Source of the DNA: Streptomyces maremycinicus
GTDB taxonomy: Bacteria; Actinomycetota; Actinomycetes; Streptomycetales; Streptomycetaceae
Direction of reading: 5' to 3'
NCBI RefSeq assembly: GCF_001184025.1
Contig: NZ_BBYG01000008.1
Span: 124,001 to 188,000, forward strand
Length of the DNA: 64,000 nucleotides
Positions within the stretch are counted from its first letter, which is position 1, and every line of letters begins with the position of its first letter. Below are positions 41,397-50,786 of the stretch, piece after piece. Both the position numbers and the translations under genes were made by a program. Under the pieces are notes generated by a model. It saw only the letters and a list, made by a program, of their open reading frames with translations, was not told the origin of the DNA and did no database searches.

Positions 41397-41432
41397 GGCG
41401 GCGGGCTCGGCACGAGAACCGTGCCCGCCGCC
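41397..41432. terminator. Hairpin between fahA and the M56 gene
   Basis: GGCACG-AGAAC-CGTGCC forms the tip, and GGCGGCG/CGCCGCC continues the stem below a bulge. It stands 72 bases after the fahA stop and 93 bases before the M56 start, both on the minus strand. Confidence 0.5.
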
Positions 41433-41503
41433 AGTATGACGGCGGTTGCTCCGGGAGTCAGCCCGGGACGACGCCCGGATCCGGCACCGGCCGCCTCCGC
41501 TCC

Positions 41504-42715
41504 CTACCCGGCGATCACCCGGCCGCTCACCTCTCCCAGGCCCACGCGCGCTCCACCTGGGCCGGGAGCCCAGGCCGTGAGTGTCACCACGTCGCCGTCC
41601 TCCAGGAACGTCCGCTTGCCGTCGGGGAGTTCCAGCGGGTCGCGGCCGTTCCAGGTCAGTTCGAGCAGGGAGCCGCGCTGGTGCGGCTCGGGACCGCTCA
41701 CCGTGCCCGAGCCGTACAGGTCGCCCGTGCGCAGGGAGGCGCCGTTGACCGTGAGGTGGGCGAGTTGCTGGGCGGCCGTCCAGTACATGGTGGAGAAGGG
41801 CGGGTGGGAGATCGCCTGACCGTTGAGCGCGACGGAGATGCGCAGGTCGTAGCCGGCGGGTTCGGTCGCCGCGTCGTCCAGATAGGGCAGGAGGGGGTGG
41901 GTCCGCTCCGGGGGTGTCACCCGCGCGTTCTCCAGGGCCTCCAGCGGGGTGATCCACGCCGACACCGACGTGGCGAACGACTTCGCGAGGAACGGGCCGA
42001 GCGGGACGTACTCCCAGGCCTGGAGGTCGCGGGCGGACCAGTCGTTGAGCAGGCACAGGCCGAAGACGTGCTCGCGGAAGTCGGTCAGCGCGACCGGGCT
42101 GCCCTGCCGCGAGGGCGCGCCGACCACGAAGCCGACCTCGGCCTCGATGTCGAGCCGCACGGAGGGGCCGAAGACCGGGGCCTGGTCGGTGGGCGCCTTG
42201 CGCTGGCCCGACGGGCGGACGACGTCCGTGCCGGAGACCACGACCGTGCCGGCCCGGCCGTGGTAGCCGACCGGCAGGTGCTTCCAGTTGGGCAGGAGGG
42301 TGTCCCCGGCGTCCGGACGGAAGATCGCTCCCGCGTTCCGGGCGTGGTGCTCGGACGAGTAGAAGTCGACGTAGTCGGCGACCTGGAAGGGAAGGTGCAG
42401 GGTCACGTCGGACAGGGGCTGGAGGAGCGGTTCGACGGTGAGCCGGTGGGCGGGGTCGGTCACCCACTCCGTCAGGGCGCGGCGCACCTGCGACCAGGTC
42501 GTGCGTCCCGCCGCCAGCAGCGGGCCGAGCGTCGGCGAGGCGAGCAGGTCGGCGTGCGGCGAGTCGAACGCACGGGCCGCCGCGCCCGCGTCGAGGACAT
42601 GGTCACCGAGCCGGACGCCGACGGTCCGCTCCGCGGAGCCCGGCAGGGAGAAGACGCCGTACGGGAGGTTGTGCGGACCGAAGGGGTCGCCTTCGGGAAG
42701 GTCGAAGGGGGGCAT
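41504..42715 (-). CDS. fahA: Fumarylacetoacetase
   Basis: 403 residues from ATG 42715, preceded by GTGAGG; the frame is open further up without a ribosome site. It splits fumarylacetoacetate into fumarate and acetoacetate, the last step of tyrosine breakdown. MPPFDLPEGDPFGPHNLPYGVFS is the N-terminal SH3-like start; YVDFYSSEHHARNAG, RPSGQRKAP, EAEVGFVVG and LLNDWSARDLQAWEYVPLGPFLAKSFATS carry the catalytic His/Glu/Arg and metal ligands. Full length and intact. No other tyrosine-degradation gene is in view. Confidence 0.94.
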   Translation of the reverse strand: MPPFDLPEGDPFGPHNLPYGVFSLPGSAERTVGVRLGDHVLDAGAAARAFDSPHADLLASPTLGPLLAAGRTTWSQVRRALTEWVTDPAHRLTVEPLLQPLSDVTLHLPFQVADYVDFYSSEHHARNAGAIFRPDAGDTLLPNWKHLPVGYHGRAGTVVVSGTDVVRPSGQRKAPTDQAPVFGPSVRLDIEAEVGFVVGAPSRQGSPVALTDFREHVFGLCLLNDWSARDLQAWEYVPLGPFLAKSFATSVSAWITPLEALENARVTPPERTHPLLPYLDDAATEPAGYDLRISVALNGQAISHPPFSTMYWTAAQQLAHLTVNGASLRTGDLYGSGTVSGPEPHQRGSLLELTWNGRDPLELPDGKRTFLEDGDVVTLTAWAPGPGGARVGLGEVSGRVIAG

Positions 42716-42928
42716 GGGGTAGTGCCTCACTTTCGTGCGGTCTCTGGTGCTCGCCATGTCGGGCCTGCCGGACCCCGAGCGGGTGCCGCGGGGGTGCGCC
42801 GAGCCGCGGCACACGTTACGGCTGACGCGGGGGAACCGACACGGGCGCCGGACGGGGGCGGCCTGCCGGGCGGCTGCTCTCCGCTTCCGGACGCTCACCC
42901 GGTGTCATCCGTCGGCCGGTACGCAATC

Positions 42929-42957
42929 TTGACGGAGTGGTGCGAAAGCGGAGACTC
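42929..42957 (+). promoter_or_regulatory. Possible promoter of DegT-flippase pair
   Basis: TTGACG at 42929-42934 and AGACTC at 42952-42957 are 17 bases apart, ahead of the DegT gene at 43017. The -35 is good, the -10 weak. It lies in the 301-base gap divergent from fahA, which holds nothing else obvious. Confidence 0.35.
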
Positions 42958-43016
42958 TGGGCGGGTGCCGGAGGGCCTCGGGGAGGGGGTCCTCCCCTGG
43001 CACGACTGGGGGGCGG

Positions 43017-44252
43017 ATGGTCATAGGGGAGGCCGGCCTCGGGTCGGCGCGGCGTGGCCCACGGCCGAAGCGGCTGGAAGCGACGATGCGCGACAGACTC
43101 GGCCGGGAATGCGTGTACGTACCGTCGTGCAGATTCGGGCTGTACGTGGCCTTGCGCCACTGGTGCCCGCCCGGCGGACGGGTACTGATGTCGCCGGTCA
43201 ACGACGACGTGATCTTCTTCGTCCTGCTCGCGGCCGGACTGCGGCCCGTGCAGGCGCCGTTGAACCCGCTGGACGCGTCGATCGACGTCGATGCCGTGCC
43301 CGAGGAGATGTGGGGCTCGCTCTCCGGCGTCCTCACGACGAATCTGTACGGCAACCCGGACGACACGACACGCCTGCGGGCCGAGTGCGACGCGCTGGGC
43401 ATCCCGTTGTTCGAGGACGGGGCGCACGCCATCGGCAGCGAGGTGGGTGGCAGACCGGTCGGGGCCTGGGGGGACGCCGCCGTCTTCAGCCTGTCCAAGC
43501 ATGTGGGTGCCAAGGCCGGTGGATTCCTGGCCTGCGCCGACCCGGGACTGCGCGATGCCCTGGAGAAGGCCGGCGAGGACCTGCTGCTGCCGGGACGGAT
43601 CACGGCGGAACTCGCCTACACCGTCCGGCCGTACGCGGAGGCGACCGTGCGCGGGCTGCGGCTGCGGCGGGCCGCCTGGTCCACGATGCGGCTGCTCGGG
43701 CTGATGGAGCGGGAGGAGATCCGGATGCCGCTGCGGCCGGCCGAGCTGGCCCGCGCGGTCGACGCGGCGCCGGACCTCACCGCGCACGACTCCTGGGTCC
43801 GCGTCGACATGCACGACTACCGGCTGCGCTCAGGGCCGCTGAGAACGAGCCGCATCGGCCGCGGACTCGACCGCCTCGACGAGGTGCTGGCGGCCTGCCG
43901 GGCGGGCACGGAACTGCTTCTGGGCACACCGTGGGCGCGGCCCGGAACCCCCCGCGCCGACCGGGTCCAACCCCTCTTCCGGGTACCGCTGTTCGTCGCC
44001 GACCGGGACGCCGCGCGGACGGCTCTCGCGCGGCGGGGCATCGTCGTCGGATACCTGTACGACCCGCCTCTGGACGACTATGCGGGTGCCGCCTTCACCG
44101 ATCCGTCGCCCGATCCCGCGGGGGCCCGCTGGTTCGCCCGGCACGCGCTGCCGGTGGATCCGCTGCGGGCCCGGCAGGTCGTCGAGGTGCTCCGGGAGTC
44201 CGGCGTACGGCCGGCCGAGGCGCCGGGAGGGCTGGAGCCGACCCGTGGCTGA
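43017..44252 (+). CDS. DegT/DnrJ/EryC1-type aminotransferase
   Basis: 411 residues. PLP-dependent sugar aminotransferase fold: YVPSCRFGLYVALRHW at the start, LFEDGAHAIGSEVGGRPVG with the Asp that binds the pyridine nitrogen, and AVFSLSKHVGAKAGGF, whose Lys (about 161) should hold PLP. The fold lacks the usual PTF..AN segment of nucleotide-sugar transaminases, so the substrate is uncertain. The downstream flippase gene starts within its last codons, so it probably makes an amino sugar for the exported glycan. ATG 43017 follows GGGGGGCGG. Confidence 0.82.
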   Translation: MVIGEAGLGSARRGPRPKRLEATMRDRLGRECVYVPSCRFGLYVALRHWCPPGGRVLMSPVNDDVIFFVLLAAGLRPVQAPLNPLDASIDVDAVPEEMWGSLSGVLTTNLYGNPDDTTRLRAECDALGIPLFEDGAHAIGSEVGGRPVGAWGDAAVFSLSKHVGAKAGGFLACADPGLRDALEKAGEDLLLPGRITAELAYTVRPYAEATVRGLRLRRAAWSTMRLLGLMEREEIRMPLRPAELARAVDAAPDLTAHDSWVRVDMHDYRLRSGPLRTSRIGRGLDRLDEVLAACRAGTELLLGTPWARPGTPRADRVQPLFRVPLFVADRDAARTALARRGIVVGYLYDPPLDDYAGAAFTDPSPDPAGARWFARHALPVDPLRARQVVEVLRESGVRPAEAPGGLEPTRG

Positions 44253-46815
44253 GACGCAGGCCGGGATGCAGGTATCCGGGTCCTCGGCGCCGCCCGCCGG
44301 AAAGGAGACGGTCGGCGCGCCGCCGGCCGACCGGACCCGCGGCTCCGGATCCCTGTTCAGGAACGCCTACTTCCTGATGCTCAGCACGGGTGTGTCCGCC
44401 GTGCTGGGTCTGGGCTTCTGGCTGGTGGCCGCCCGCTACTACTCCGAGGAGGCCGTCGGCCAGGGCTCGGCCGCGATCGCGGCGATGCGGCTGCTGGCCG
44501 GCATCACGGCGACGACGATGATCGGGGCCGTCGTCCGCTTCGTGCCGCGCGCGGGGCGGGCCACCGGCTCGCTGGTGTGGCGGGCGTACGCGGCCAGTTC
44601 GGTGGTCGTGGCCGTCGCCGCCGTCGCCTTCCTGCTCACCCTCGACCTGTGGGGGGCGACCTACGCGCCGCTCGGCACGGCCGCCGCGGGGACGGCGTTC
44701 GTCGTCGCGTGTGTGGCGTGGGCGCTGCTCACGCTCCAGGACGGGGTGCTCACCGGTCTGCGCAGGTCGGGCTGGGTGCCCGTCGGCAACGCGGTGTTCT
44801 CCGTCGGCAAGCTGTTCCTGCTGGCCGTGTGCGCGACCGCGCTGCCGGTGCTCGGGATCTTCGTGTCCTGGGCCGTCGCGATCGCGTTCTCGACCCTGCC
44901 GCTGGGCTGGTTGATCTTCCACCGGCTGATCCCGCGCCAGGCCGCCGCCGACCACGACCTGGAGCCGCCGCGACTGCGCGAGATGGGCCGCTTCCTGGCC
45001 GGGGACTCGCTGGGCGCGCTGTTCAGCCTGGCGATGATCAACCTGCTGCCGGTGATGGTCGCGGTCCGCTTCAGCGCGGCGGACAACGGCTACTTCTACG
45101 TGGCGTACACCGTCGGCGGCACGATGGAGTTCATGGCCATCAACATGGCCTCCTCCCTCACCGCGCACGCCTCGCACGATCCTCGCCAGCTCGCCGAGGG
45201 CGTGCGCGGGGCGCTGCGCCGGATGACGCTGCTGCTGGTGCCGGTGGTGCTGTTCCTGGTGGTGTTCGCCCCGCGGATCCTGCTGCCGTTCCAGGAGGAC
45301 TACGCCGAGCACGGCACCACCGTGCTGCGGCTGCTGGCCGCCGGGGCGCTGCCCCGGGTCGTGGTCGAGCTGTACATCGGGGTGCTGCGGGTGCAGGGCC
45401 GGACCGTCGCGCTCGCCGCGCTCCAGGGCGCCATGTGCGTGCTGGTACTGGGCAGCGCCGCCCTGCTGTTCGGCCCCGCCGGGATCGCGGGCGCGGGCTG
45501 GGCGGTGCTGATCAGCATGACGCTGATCGCCGCCGTCTCCGCCGTCGGCCTGCGCTCCGCCCTGCGGGCCGACGACCCGGTGGCCGTCGACCAGCGCGCC
45601 GATGACCTGCGGGCCGTCGACCGGTGCGCCGATGACCGGGGGGCCGTCGACCAGGGGCCCGCCGACCATCGTGCCGACGACCGGGGGCCCGAAAGGCGGC
45701 GTCCCGACAGCCGTCGGCCTGATGACCGTCCGCCCGTCGACCGTTCGCCCGTCGACCGTCGGGACGTCGACCGTTCGCCTGTCGACCGGCGGCCCGTCGG
45801 GCGTTCCGCCGCCGCCCCGGTCTACGGCAGCCATGGGGCACGGCTGAACGCCACCGCCGGGTATGGCACGACCTGGGCGCGTCGGGCGGCTCACGCGCGC
45901 GAGGGCGTCGACGAGGACACGGTCGCCCTGTTCGTGGGACGCCCCGGGTACGAACGGGAGGCGCTGCTGGCGGACACGCCGACGCTGAAGGGGCGGCCCG
46001 CTCAGGCGTCCGACCCGGTCGAGCGAGGCGAGGGGGCGGGGGAGGGCGGGGCACGGGGCCGGGGGGTCGGGAGGGGACGGTCGGCTCTGGGCGGGGGGCG
46101 GGAGCGGTGGGTCGGGGGCGGGTTGTGGGGCCTGCTCGGCTTGGCCACCGTGGGCTTCTGGGTGGCGCTGCGCGATCTGCCGTGGTTCGACGGCCCGACC
46201 GAGGACCTGCCGACCGGACGTCGGCTGCTGGCGGCGCTGCCGCCCACGGCGCTCGCAGCGGGGGGCCTGCTGCTCGTGGTGTTCGTCGGCGCGGTGACGC
46301 TGCGCACGGCACGCGGCGCGCTGTTACCGGGGACGGCCCTGGCCTCGGTGCTGCTCGCCCTGTACGCCGTACCCTGCGCCTTCGGCCGGCAGCCGACAGC
46401 GGTGGACGGGGGGCCGTACGCGAAGGCGGCCGGGTCGCTCGCGGCGGGGACGGGGCTCGACGGGCCCGAGCCGCTGCTCCGCTGGGCACCCCCGGCCGTG
46501 CAGCTGCTGTGTCTCGTACCGCTGTGGCTGCTGCTCGCGCGGGCGGACCGGTGGCTGACGTGGCCGGGGCGCTGGGGCCTCCTTCACCTCGTCGCGGTGG
46601 GCGGTTGGGTGTGGCGGCGGGAGCTCGCGCCGGCGGCCCTGCCCCTGCTCGTCGTCCTCGTCCTCGCCGCCGTGTTCCTGCCGCTCGCCACCCGGGCCCG
46701 GGCGATGGCCGGACGGCCGCGGGGTGCCGTCGCGGTCAGCGGGAGGGCACCGGCTGGTGGAAGTAGCCGTTCCGACCCGCCTCCCGGTACCCCTCGAGAC
46801 CGGCGCCCTCGTTGA
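44245..46815 (+). CDS. Wzx-like polysaccharide flippase with repeat linker and extra membrane domain; TTA codon
   Basis: 856 residues from GTG 44245, overlapping the DegT gene by 8 bases. Residues about 35-440 are a 12-14-helix MATE/Wzx-type lipid-linked-oligosaccharide flippase (FRNAYFLMLSTGVSAVLGLGFWLVAARYYS). Residues 441-620 are a charged linker of reiterated VDR/ADD/RPVDR units. A second membrane domain with about five helices follows (625-820) and looks like no flippase I know. Codon 694 (46324-46326) is TTA, the rare leucine codon read by bldA tRNA, which suggests developmental control. The 3' end overlaps the convergent hydrolase gene by 80 bases. Confidence 0.8.
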   Translation: MAETQAGMQVSGSSAPPAGKETVGAPPADRTRGSGSLFRNAYFLMLSTGVSAVLGLGFWLVAARYYSEEAVGQGSAAIAAMRLLAGITATTMIGAVVRFVPRAGRATGSLVWRAYAASSVVVAVAAVAFLLTLDLWGATYAPLGTAAAGTAFVVACVAWALLTLQDGVLTGLRRSGWVPVGNAVFSVGKLFLLAVCATALPVLGIFVSWAVAIAFSTLPLGWLIFHRLIPRQAAADHDLEPPRLREMGRFLAGDSLGALFSLAMINLLPVMVAVRFSAADNGYFYVAYTVGGTMEFMAINMASSLTAHASHDPRQLAEGVRGALRRMTLLLVPVVLFLVVFAPRILLPFQEDYAEHGTTVLRLLAAGALPRVVVELYIGVLRVQGRTVALAALQGAMCVLVLGSAALLFGPAGIAGAGWAVLISMTLIAAVSAVGLRSALRADDPVAVDQRADDLRAVDRCADDRGAVDQGPADHRADDRGPERRRPDSRRPDDRPPVDRSPVDRRDVDRSPVDRRPVGRSAAAPVYGSHGARLNATAGYGTTWARRAAHAREGVDEDTVALFVGRPGYEREALLADTPTLKGRPAQASDPVERGEGAGEGGARGRGVGRGRSALGGGRERWVGGGLWGLLGLATVGFWVALRDLPWFDGPTEDLPTGRRLLAALPPTALAAGGLLLVVFVGAVTLRTARGALLPGTALASVLLALYAVPCAFGRQPTAVDGGPYAKAAGSLAAGTGLDGPEPLLRWAPPAVQLLCLVPLWLLLARADRWLTWPGRWGLLHLVAVGGWVWRRELAPAALPLLVVLVLAAVFLPLATRARAMAGRPRGAVAVSGRAPAGGSSRSDPPPGTPRDRRPR
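45570..45810. repeat. Degenerate repeat coding the flippase linker
   Basis: Diverged units of GTCGACCGTTCGCCC type, 15 bases long, plus GCCGATGACC words, code for the VDRSPVDRR/ADD stretch. The GTCGAC core recurs many times. Confidence 0.75.
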
Positions 46816-48046
46816 CGGTGAGGTCGCACTCGGGCTTCTCGGAGGTGGGCCGGTTCCAGTGCACGAGGGCCTTCACCTCCGGGAGCTTGCGTACGGCGGC
46901 GGGGATCCGCCGGTACCAGTCGCGCTGGCGGTGCGGGGCGCCGGCGTCCGGGGCGGTGGCGAACTCGGCCAGCATCACCGGCTTCTCGTCGCTGATGTTC
47001 TCGCGCAGCCATGCGTAGCTGGGCTGTTGACTGCGCAGGAAGTCCTTCCAGTCCGTGGTGCCGTGGCACCGGTAGTAGTTGTACTGGTCCATGGCGATCC
47101 AGTCGACGTAGTCGTCCCCGGGGTAGAGCGCCTTCATGTCGGCCGCGCTGCCGAGGTAGCCGGAGACGGTCCACACCCACACCACGTTGTCGGCGCCCAG
47201 TTCACGGAACCGGTCGCGGACATGGCGGTAGGCGGCGACGAACTCCCGCGGGGTGCCCGCGCCTTCCTTGATGCGGGCGTCGGTCTCCTGGTCGAAGGAG
47301 AGGAAGACGCGTTTGCCGTAGGCCTTGATGCGCCGGATCTGCGGATCGAGGATCTCCTCGTCGAACTTGCCGGAGGCGATGTTCTTCCAGCCGAGCTGGG
47401 TCTCCGTCCAGTTCTCGTGGTGCGGCTCGGTCCAGACGGTGGACTCCCAGGCCAGCATGAGCAACCGGTCCCTGCCGAGCTCCTGTTCGTCCGGGGTGAG
47501 CAGTTCGCCGTCGGCCTTGGTGCCCGACATGTCGTGGTAGTTGTAGACGAGGTCCAGCTTGCGGCCGATCCTCTTCTCGAAGCCGTGCACGGCGTCCTTG
47601 AGGGAACCGTCCTCGGCGTACGGTACGGCGGCGCCCCACCATGCGCCGCAGGGCGGGACCAGGGTGTCGGTGGGGGCGCAGGAACCGGTGGGCAGCTCAC
47701 CCGAGGCGGCGTTGTCGGGCAGGGCGTCCGCGGCGGAGTCCGGGTCCTCGGAGTGGCGGGCCCAGATGCCGAGCACGGCGAGCAGCGCGGCCACCGCCAC
47801 CAGCGCGACCGCCGCGTAGGCGCGCCTGGCACTTCTCGGGTCGTCTCCCGGGCCCTGCGCTGATCGACTCCGCACGCTGTCTGCCCGGGTGCCGTCCGCC
47901 CGCAGGCTGTTCGCCCGGGTGCCGTCCGCCCGTGCGCTGTTCGCCCGGGTGCCCTCCGCCCCCGCGCTGTCAGCCCGGGTGCTGTCCGCCCGGGCGCTTC
48001 CCGGGCCGTCCGCCCACCGGCGGGCTCCTGTGCGTCGGTCCGTCAT
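46736..48046 (-). CDS. GH26-like glycoside hydrolase, membrane-anchored
   Basis: 436 residues. The N-terminal 60 residues are five-residue repeats (RADGT/RANS/RADST). One helix at about 73-95 (AAVALVAVAALLAVLGIWA) anchors an outside domain. That domain reads as a clan-A barrel close to GH26: CGAWWGAAVPYAE, then RVFLSFDQETDARIKEG with a Glu candidate acid, and EKPVMLAEFATAPD with a candidate nucleophile. It may trim the polymer made by this locus. ATG 48046 overlaps the upstream gene's stop as ATGA. The 3' end overlaps the flippase gene by 80 bases in antisense. Confidence 0.72.
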   Translation of the reverse strand: MTDRRTGARRWADGPGSARADSTRADSAGAEGTRANSARADGTRANSLRADGTRADSVRSRSAQGPGDDPRSARRAYAAVALVAVAALLAVLGIWARHSEDPDSAADALPDNAASGELPTGSCAPTDTLVPPCGAWWGAAVPYAEDGSLKDAVHGFEKRIGRKLDLVYNYHDMSGTKADGELLTPDEQELGRDRLLMLAWESTVWTEPHHENWTETQLGWKNIASGKFDEEILDPQIRRIKAYGKRVFLSFDQETDARIKEGAGTPREFVAAYRHVRDRFRELGADNVVWVWTVSGYLGSAADMKALYPGDDYVDWIAMDQYNYYRCHGTTDWKDFLRSQQPSYAWLRENISDEKPVMLAEFATAPDAGAPHRQRDWYRRIPAAVRKLPEVKALVHWNRPTSEKPECDLTVNEGAGLEGYREAGRNGYFHQPVPSR

Positions 48047-48675
48047 GTGCCACTGCCGCGGTAGGGCCCGCGCCTGACCCCGGCGCGCTCGACCGCTCCG
48101 CGCCGGGCGGCCGGCAGCGGCAGCCCCGGCAGGGCCGCGGTGAGCGTGGTGAAGCAGGCGAGCGAGACCAGGAAGGCGGTCATCGAGAATGCCTCCACCA
48201 GGAACAGCGAGGTGGCGGTGAGCACTCCGAGCGAGAGGCTGACGGGCGCGGCGAGCGCGACCGCCTCCAGCCTGGCGCCGGAAGCCAGGGGACCCGGTTG
48301 CGGGTACAGCGCCGCACAGCCGGGACCGAACAGGACGAACAGCAGCACCGGGATCCAGCGCAGGGGGGAGGGGCCGGGCACGGCGGTGGCGGCCAGCGCC
48401 GACCAGCCCGAGACCGCGACGAGAGCCCTCAGCTGCACCGAGGTGAACCGGACGCCTTTGGTCTCCCCGGACACCCTGGCCTCCCCGGGCGCCCCCGCCC
48501 CTCCATCCTCCCCGGTCTCGCTGGTTCTCCCCGCGTCGCCCGCCACCCCGCTGCCCAGATGTCCGCTGCCCAGATGTCCGTGGCCCAGATGTCCATGGCC
48601 CGGGTTCACGCCGCCCCCGTCGGCGGTGTTCCCGTTGCCGATGTCCTCGGAGTCCGTGGTCGTCACTTCGATCAC
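48043..48675 (-). CDS. Membrane protein with His/Gly repeat N-terminus
   Basis: 210 residues. The cytoplasmic start carries GHGHLGHGHLGSGHLGSG repeats (about 26-43), encoded by four 15-base units near 48549-48603. Four helices follow (about 80-190). No catalytic motif is seen. It lies between the glycosyltransferase and the hydrolase genes with 10-base and overlapping spacing, so it is almost certainly part of that operon, perhaps a polymerisation or assembly helper. Confidence 0.65.
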   Translation of the reverse strand: MIEVTTTDSEDIGNGNTADGGGVNPGHGHLGHGHLGSGHLGSGVAGDAGRTSETGEDGGAGAPGEARVSGETKGVRFTSVQLRALVAVSGWSALAATAVPGPSPLRWIPVLLFVLFGPGCAALYPQPGPLASGARLEAVALAAPVSLSLGVLTATSLFLVEAFSMTAFLVSLACFTTLTAALPGLPLPAARRGAVERAGVRRGPYRGSGT

Positions 48676-48685
48676 CTTGTGTCCG

Positions 48686-50713
48686 TCAGCGGGCGGCCGG
48701 GTGGGCGGGTGGCGTGGCGGCCGGGCGGTACTCCAGGACGACGCCGTACGGATGGCTCTCGACGGTCCGGAAGAGGGGCGAGGCGGCCAGCTTCGAGCGC
48801 AGGGTCTCGAAGCCGTCGGGCGGCAGCAGGCCCTCCCCGGCGGCGTAGATGTCCTGGGTGCGGGTGAGGACGACGTACGCCTTCGTGCCCGGTGGGATCC
48901 CGTCCGCGAGGTGGCCGGCCGGGTCCCTCAGCATCCTCACGTTCTCGGACAGCGCCTGTTCGGCGAAGAACCAGTGCTCGAGACGGTCGTAGCGGTGGAG
49001 GGCCTGTGGGAAGGAGCCGCTGGTGGCGAGGATCAGCGAGCCGTCGGGAGCGTTGTCGAGGGCCCTGGTGACCAGCGCGGTCTCCTCCGGCGGCGTGTAG
49101 AACATCCTCTCCTTGCCGTAGTACGACGGCAGGAAGCCGGCCAGCAGCACCAGCAGGACGGCCGGCAGGGCGACGGCCGCCGTCCTGCGCCGCAGCGCCT
49201 TCGCCCTGCTGCGGTGTGTCCCCGCGACGGCCGGCACGAGCGCGGCGGCGGCGAAGAAGGCCGCGCCGGGCAGGGCGAACAGATAGACGCGGAAGAGCAT
49301 TTCGCCGCCGTAGTCGTTGACGGCGAACAGGGGCACCGGGGCGACGGACACCAGCAGCAGGGGCAGCGCGCCGCGGGTCAGGCGGCGCCGCAGGACGACG
49401 GCGGTCCCGGCGAGGACGGCGATCGCGAGCACCATCACCACGTTGGCGGTGCCCGCGAGTTCCGGTCCGGGGCCGGTGAGCCGGCCCGTGTAGCCGGCGC
49501 GGGAGTTCTCCGTCAGCTCGCCGATCGACTTCCTGATGGTGGAGAGCGTCTCGACGAACAGGGGCCGCCCCATGGTCAGGTCCCAGGTGAGCATCAGCAG
49601 CGCGGCGACGGCCAGCAGCCCGTAGTTGCGGTAGCGGCGGGTGAGGCAGAGCACGGCCAGACAGACGGTGAGCATCACCGGGGTGAGCTGGTGGGTGGCG
49701 TTGATGGCGGCGATCAGCGGCGCCAGGATCACCACGCACACCGCGCGCTGTCTCCTGTCCGTCGGCGGCGGGACGGGTGCGGCCACCGGGTCGAGGAAGG
49801 TGCGGTCGCGCAGCCGTCCGGCGGACCCGGGCCGCACGAAGTGCCGGAGCACCACCGCGAGGACCGTCAGATGCAGCGGATAGGCGAGCGCCTGCGGGGC
49901 GAAGTAGTCCTGGCCCACCCAGTTGGCGAGCTGGAAGATCCACACGGCGGTCCAGATCAGCCGCCAGTCCTCGCAGAAGGTGCGGTAGATCAGGACCAGT
50001 ACCGGCAGCATGAGCAGGCCGACGACGATCGGGGCCCAGTTGGCGTACACGGCGGCGCTCTGCACGCCGAAGGCGCGCACCAGACCCGCGTCGAGGGTGA
50101 AGAAGCCGGGCCACTGGTCGTACGCGGACATGTTGCCCGACAGCGCCGCGCCCGGTCGCAGCTCACCGTTGGCGAGCAGGGTGTCGACGACGGCGTCGTG
50201 CTTGGACGCCCACGGGTAGCGCACCGCGTCGTACAGCACGGCCGGTGGCGCCTTCAGGGCGAGGAGCAGCGCGGCGCAGTGCGCCGCCGGCCACCAGGGC
50301 GCGGTGCCCGCGCGCCGCAGAGCGAGGACGAAACCCGCCGTGAGGACCAGCAAGGAGAGGTAGTAGGTGACCGGCAGCCGGTCCAGCAGGCCGTACTCGC
50401 CCATCTCGCGAAAACCGATGCGGGGCAGCGCGTACACCCACAGCCCGGTGGCGAGCAGCAGCGTCAGCAGGCCCGCGTCGGGTGCACGGCGCGGGACCCG
50501 CCACGGTCCGCGATCACGGCCGACACCTGGATCCGGCCCTGAACCCGGATCGGGCCCCGAATCCGAATCAGAGCCCGAGCCCGAGCCCGAACCCGGACCC
50601 GAACCCGGACTCGGCCCCCGAACCGGACCGCCCGGGTCTTCCGGGCCGGTGGGGAGCTCAGGGGTGGGCAGGTCGCTGCTCTCGGTGCTCGGTGCGGGCA
50701 CGTGGTGATGCAC
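48686..50713 (-). CDS. Multi-span glycosyltransferase-like (GT-C type) membrane protein
   Basis: 675 residues from GTG 50713, which has a strong GGGAGGGGGG site; a TTG at 50734 is in frame. After a low-complexity Ser/Gly/Asp/Pro start (about 20-60) come about 12-13 helices and a C-terminal soluble domain (about 545-660). The first outer loop, after helix 2, carries acidic residues (GFREMGEYGLLDRLP), as in polyprenyl-phosphate-sugar-dependent GT-C enzymes, and the later NWVGQDYFAPQALAYPLHL is also typical of such surface-sugar proteins. It likely polymerises or adds sugars outside the membrane. Confidence 0.72.
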   Translation of the reverse strand: MHHHVPAPSTESSDLPTPELPTGPEDPGGPVRGPSPGSGPGSGSGSGSDSDSGPDPGSGPDPGVGRDRGPWRVPRRAPDAGLLTLLLATGLWVYALPRIGFREMGEYGLLDRLPVTYYLSLLVLTAGFVLALRRAGTAPWWPAAHCAALLLALKAPPAVLYDAVRYPWASKHDAVVDTLLANGELRPGAALSGNMSAYDQWPGFFTLDAGLVRAFGVQSAAVYANWAPIVVGLLMLPVLVLIYRTFCEDWRLIWTAVWIFQLANWVGQDYFAPQALAYPLHLTVLAVVLRHFVRPGSAGRLRDRTFLDPVAAPVPPPTDRRQRAVCVVILAPLIAAINATHQLTPVMLTVCLAVLCLTRRYRNYGLLAVAALLMLTWDLTMGRPLFVETLSTIRKSIGELTENSRAGYTGRLTGPGPELAGTANVVMVLAIAVLAGTAVVLRRRLTRGALPLLLVSVAPVPLFAVNDYGGEMLFRVYLFALPGAAFFAAAALVPAVAGTHRSRAKALRRRTAAVALPAVLLVLLAGFLPSYYGKERMFYTPPEETALVTRALDNAPDGSLILATSGSFPQALHRYDRLEHWFFAEQALSENVRMLRDPAGHLADGIPPGTKAYVVLTRTQDIYAAGEGLLPPDGFETLRSKLAASPLFRTVESHPYGVVLEYRPAATPPAHPAAR

Positions 50714-50738
50714 GTCGAGGCCCCCCTCCCTCAAGTCG

Positions 50739-50744
50739 ACTATA
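50739..50744 (-). promoter_or_regulatory. -10 box of the glycosyltransferase operon
   Basis: On the minus strand TATAGT lies 26 bases before GTG 50713, inside a 45-base AT-rich patch that stands out from the surroundings. The -35 is unclear (TTGGTG at 20 bases). Confidence 0.45.
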
Positions 50745-50786
50745 GGAATTTCCGCTTCTTTTCACACCAAAATCGTCGAACCCGGC

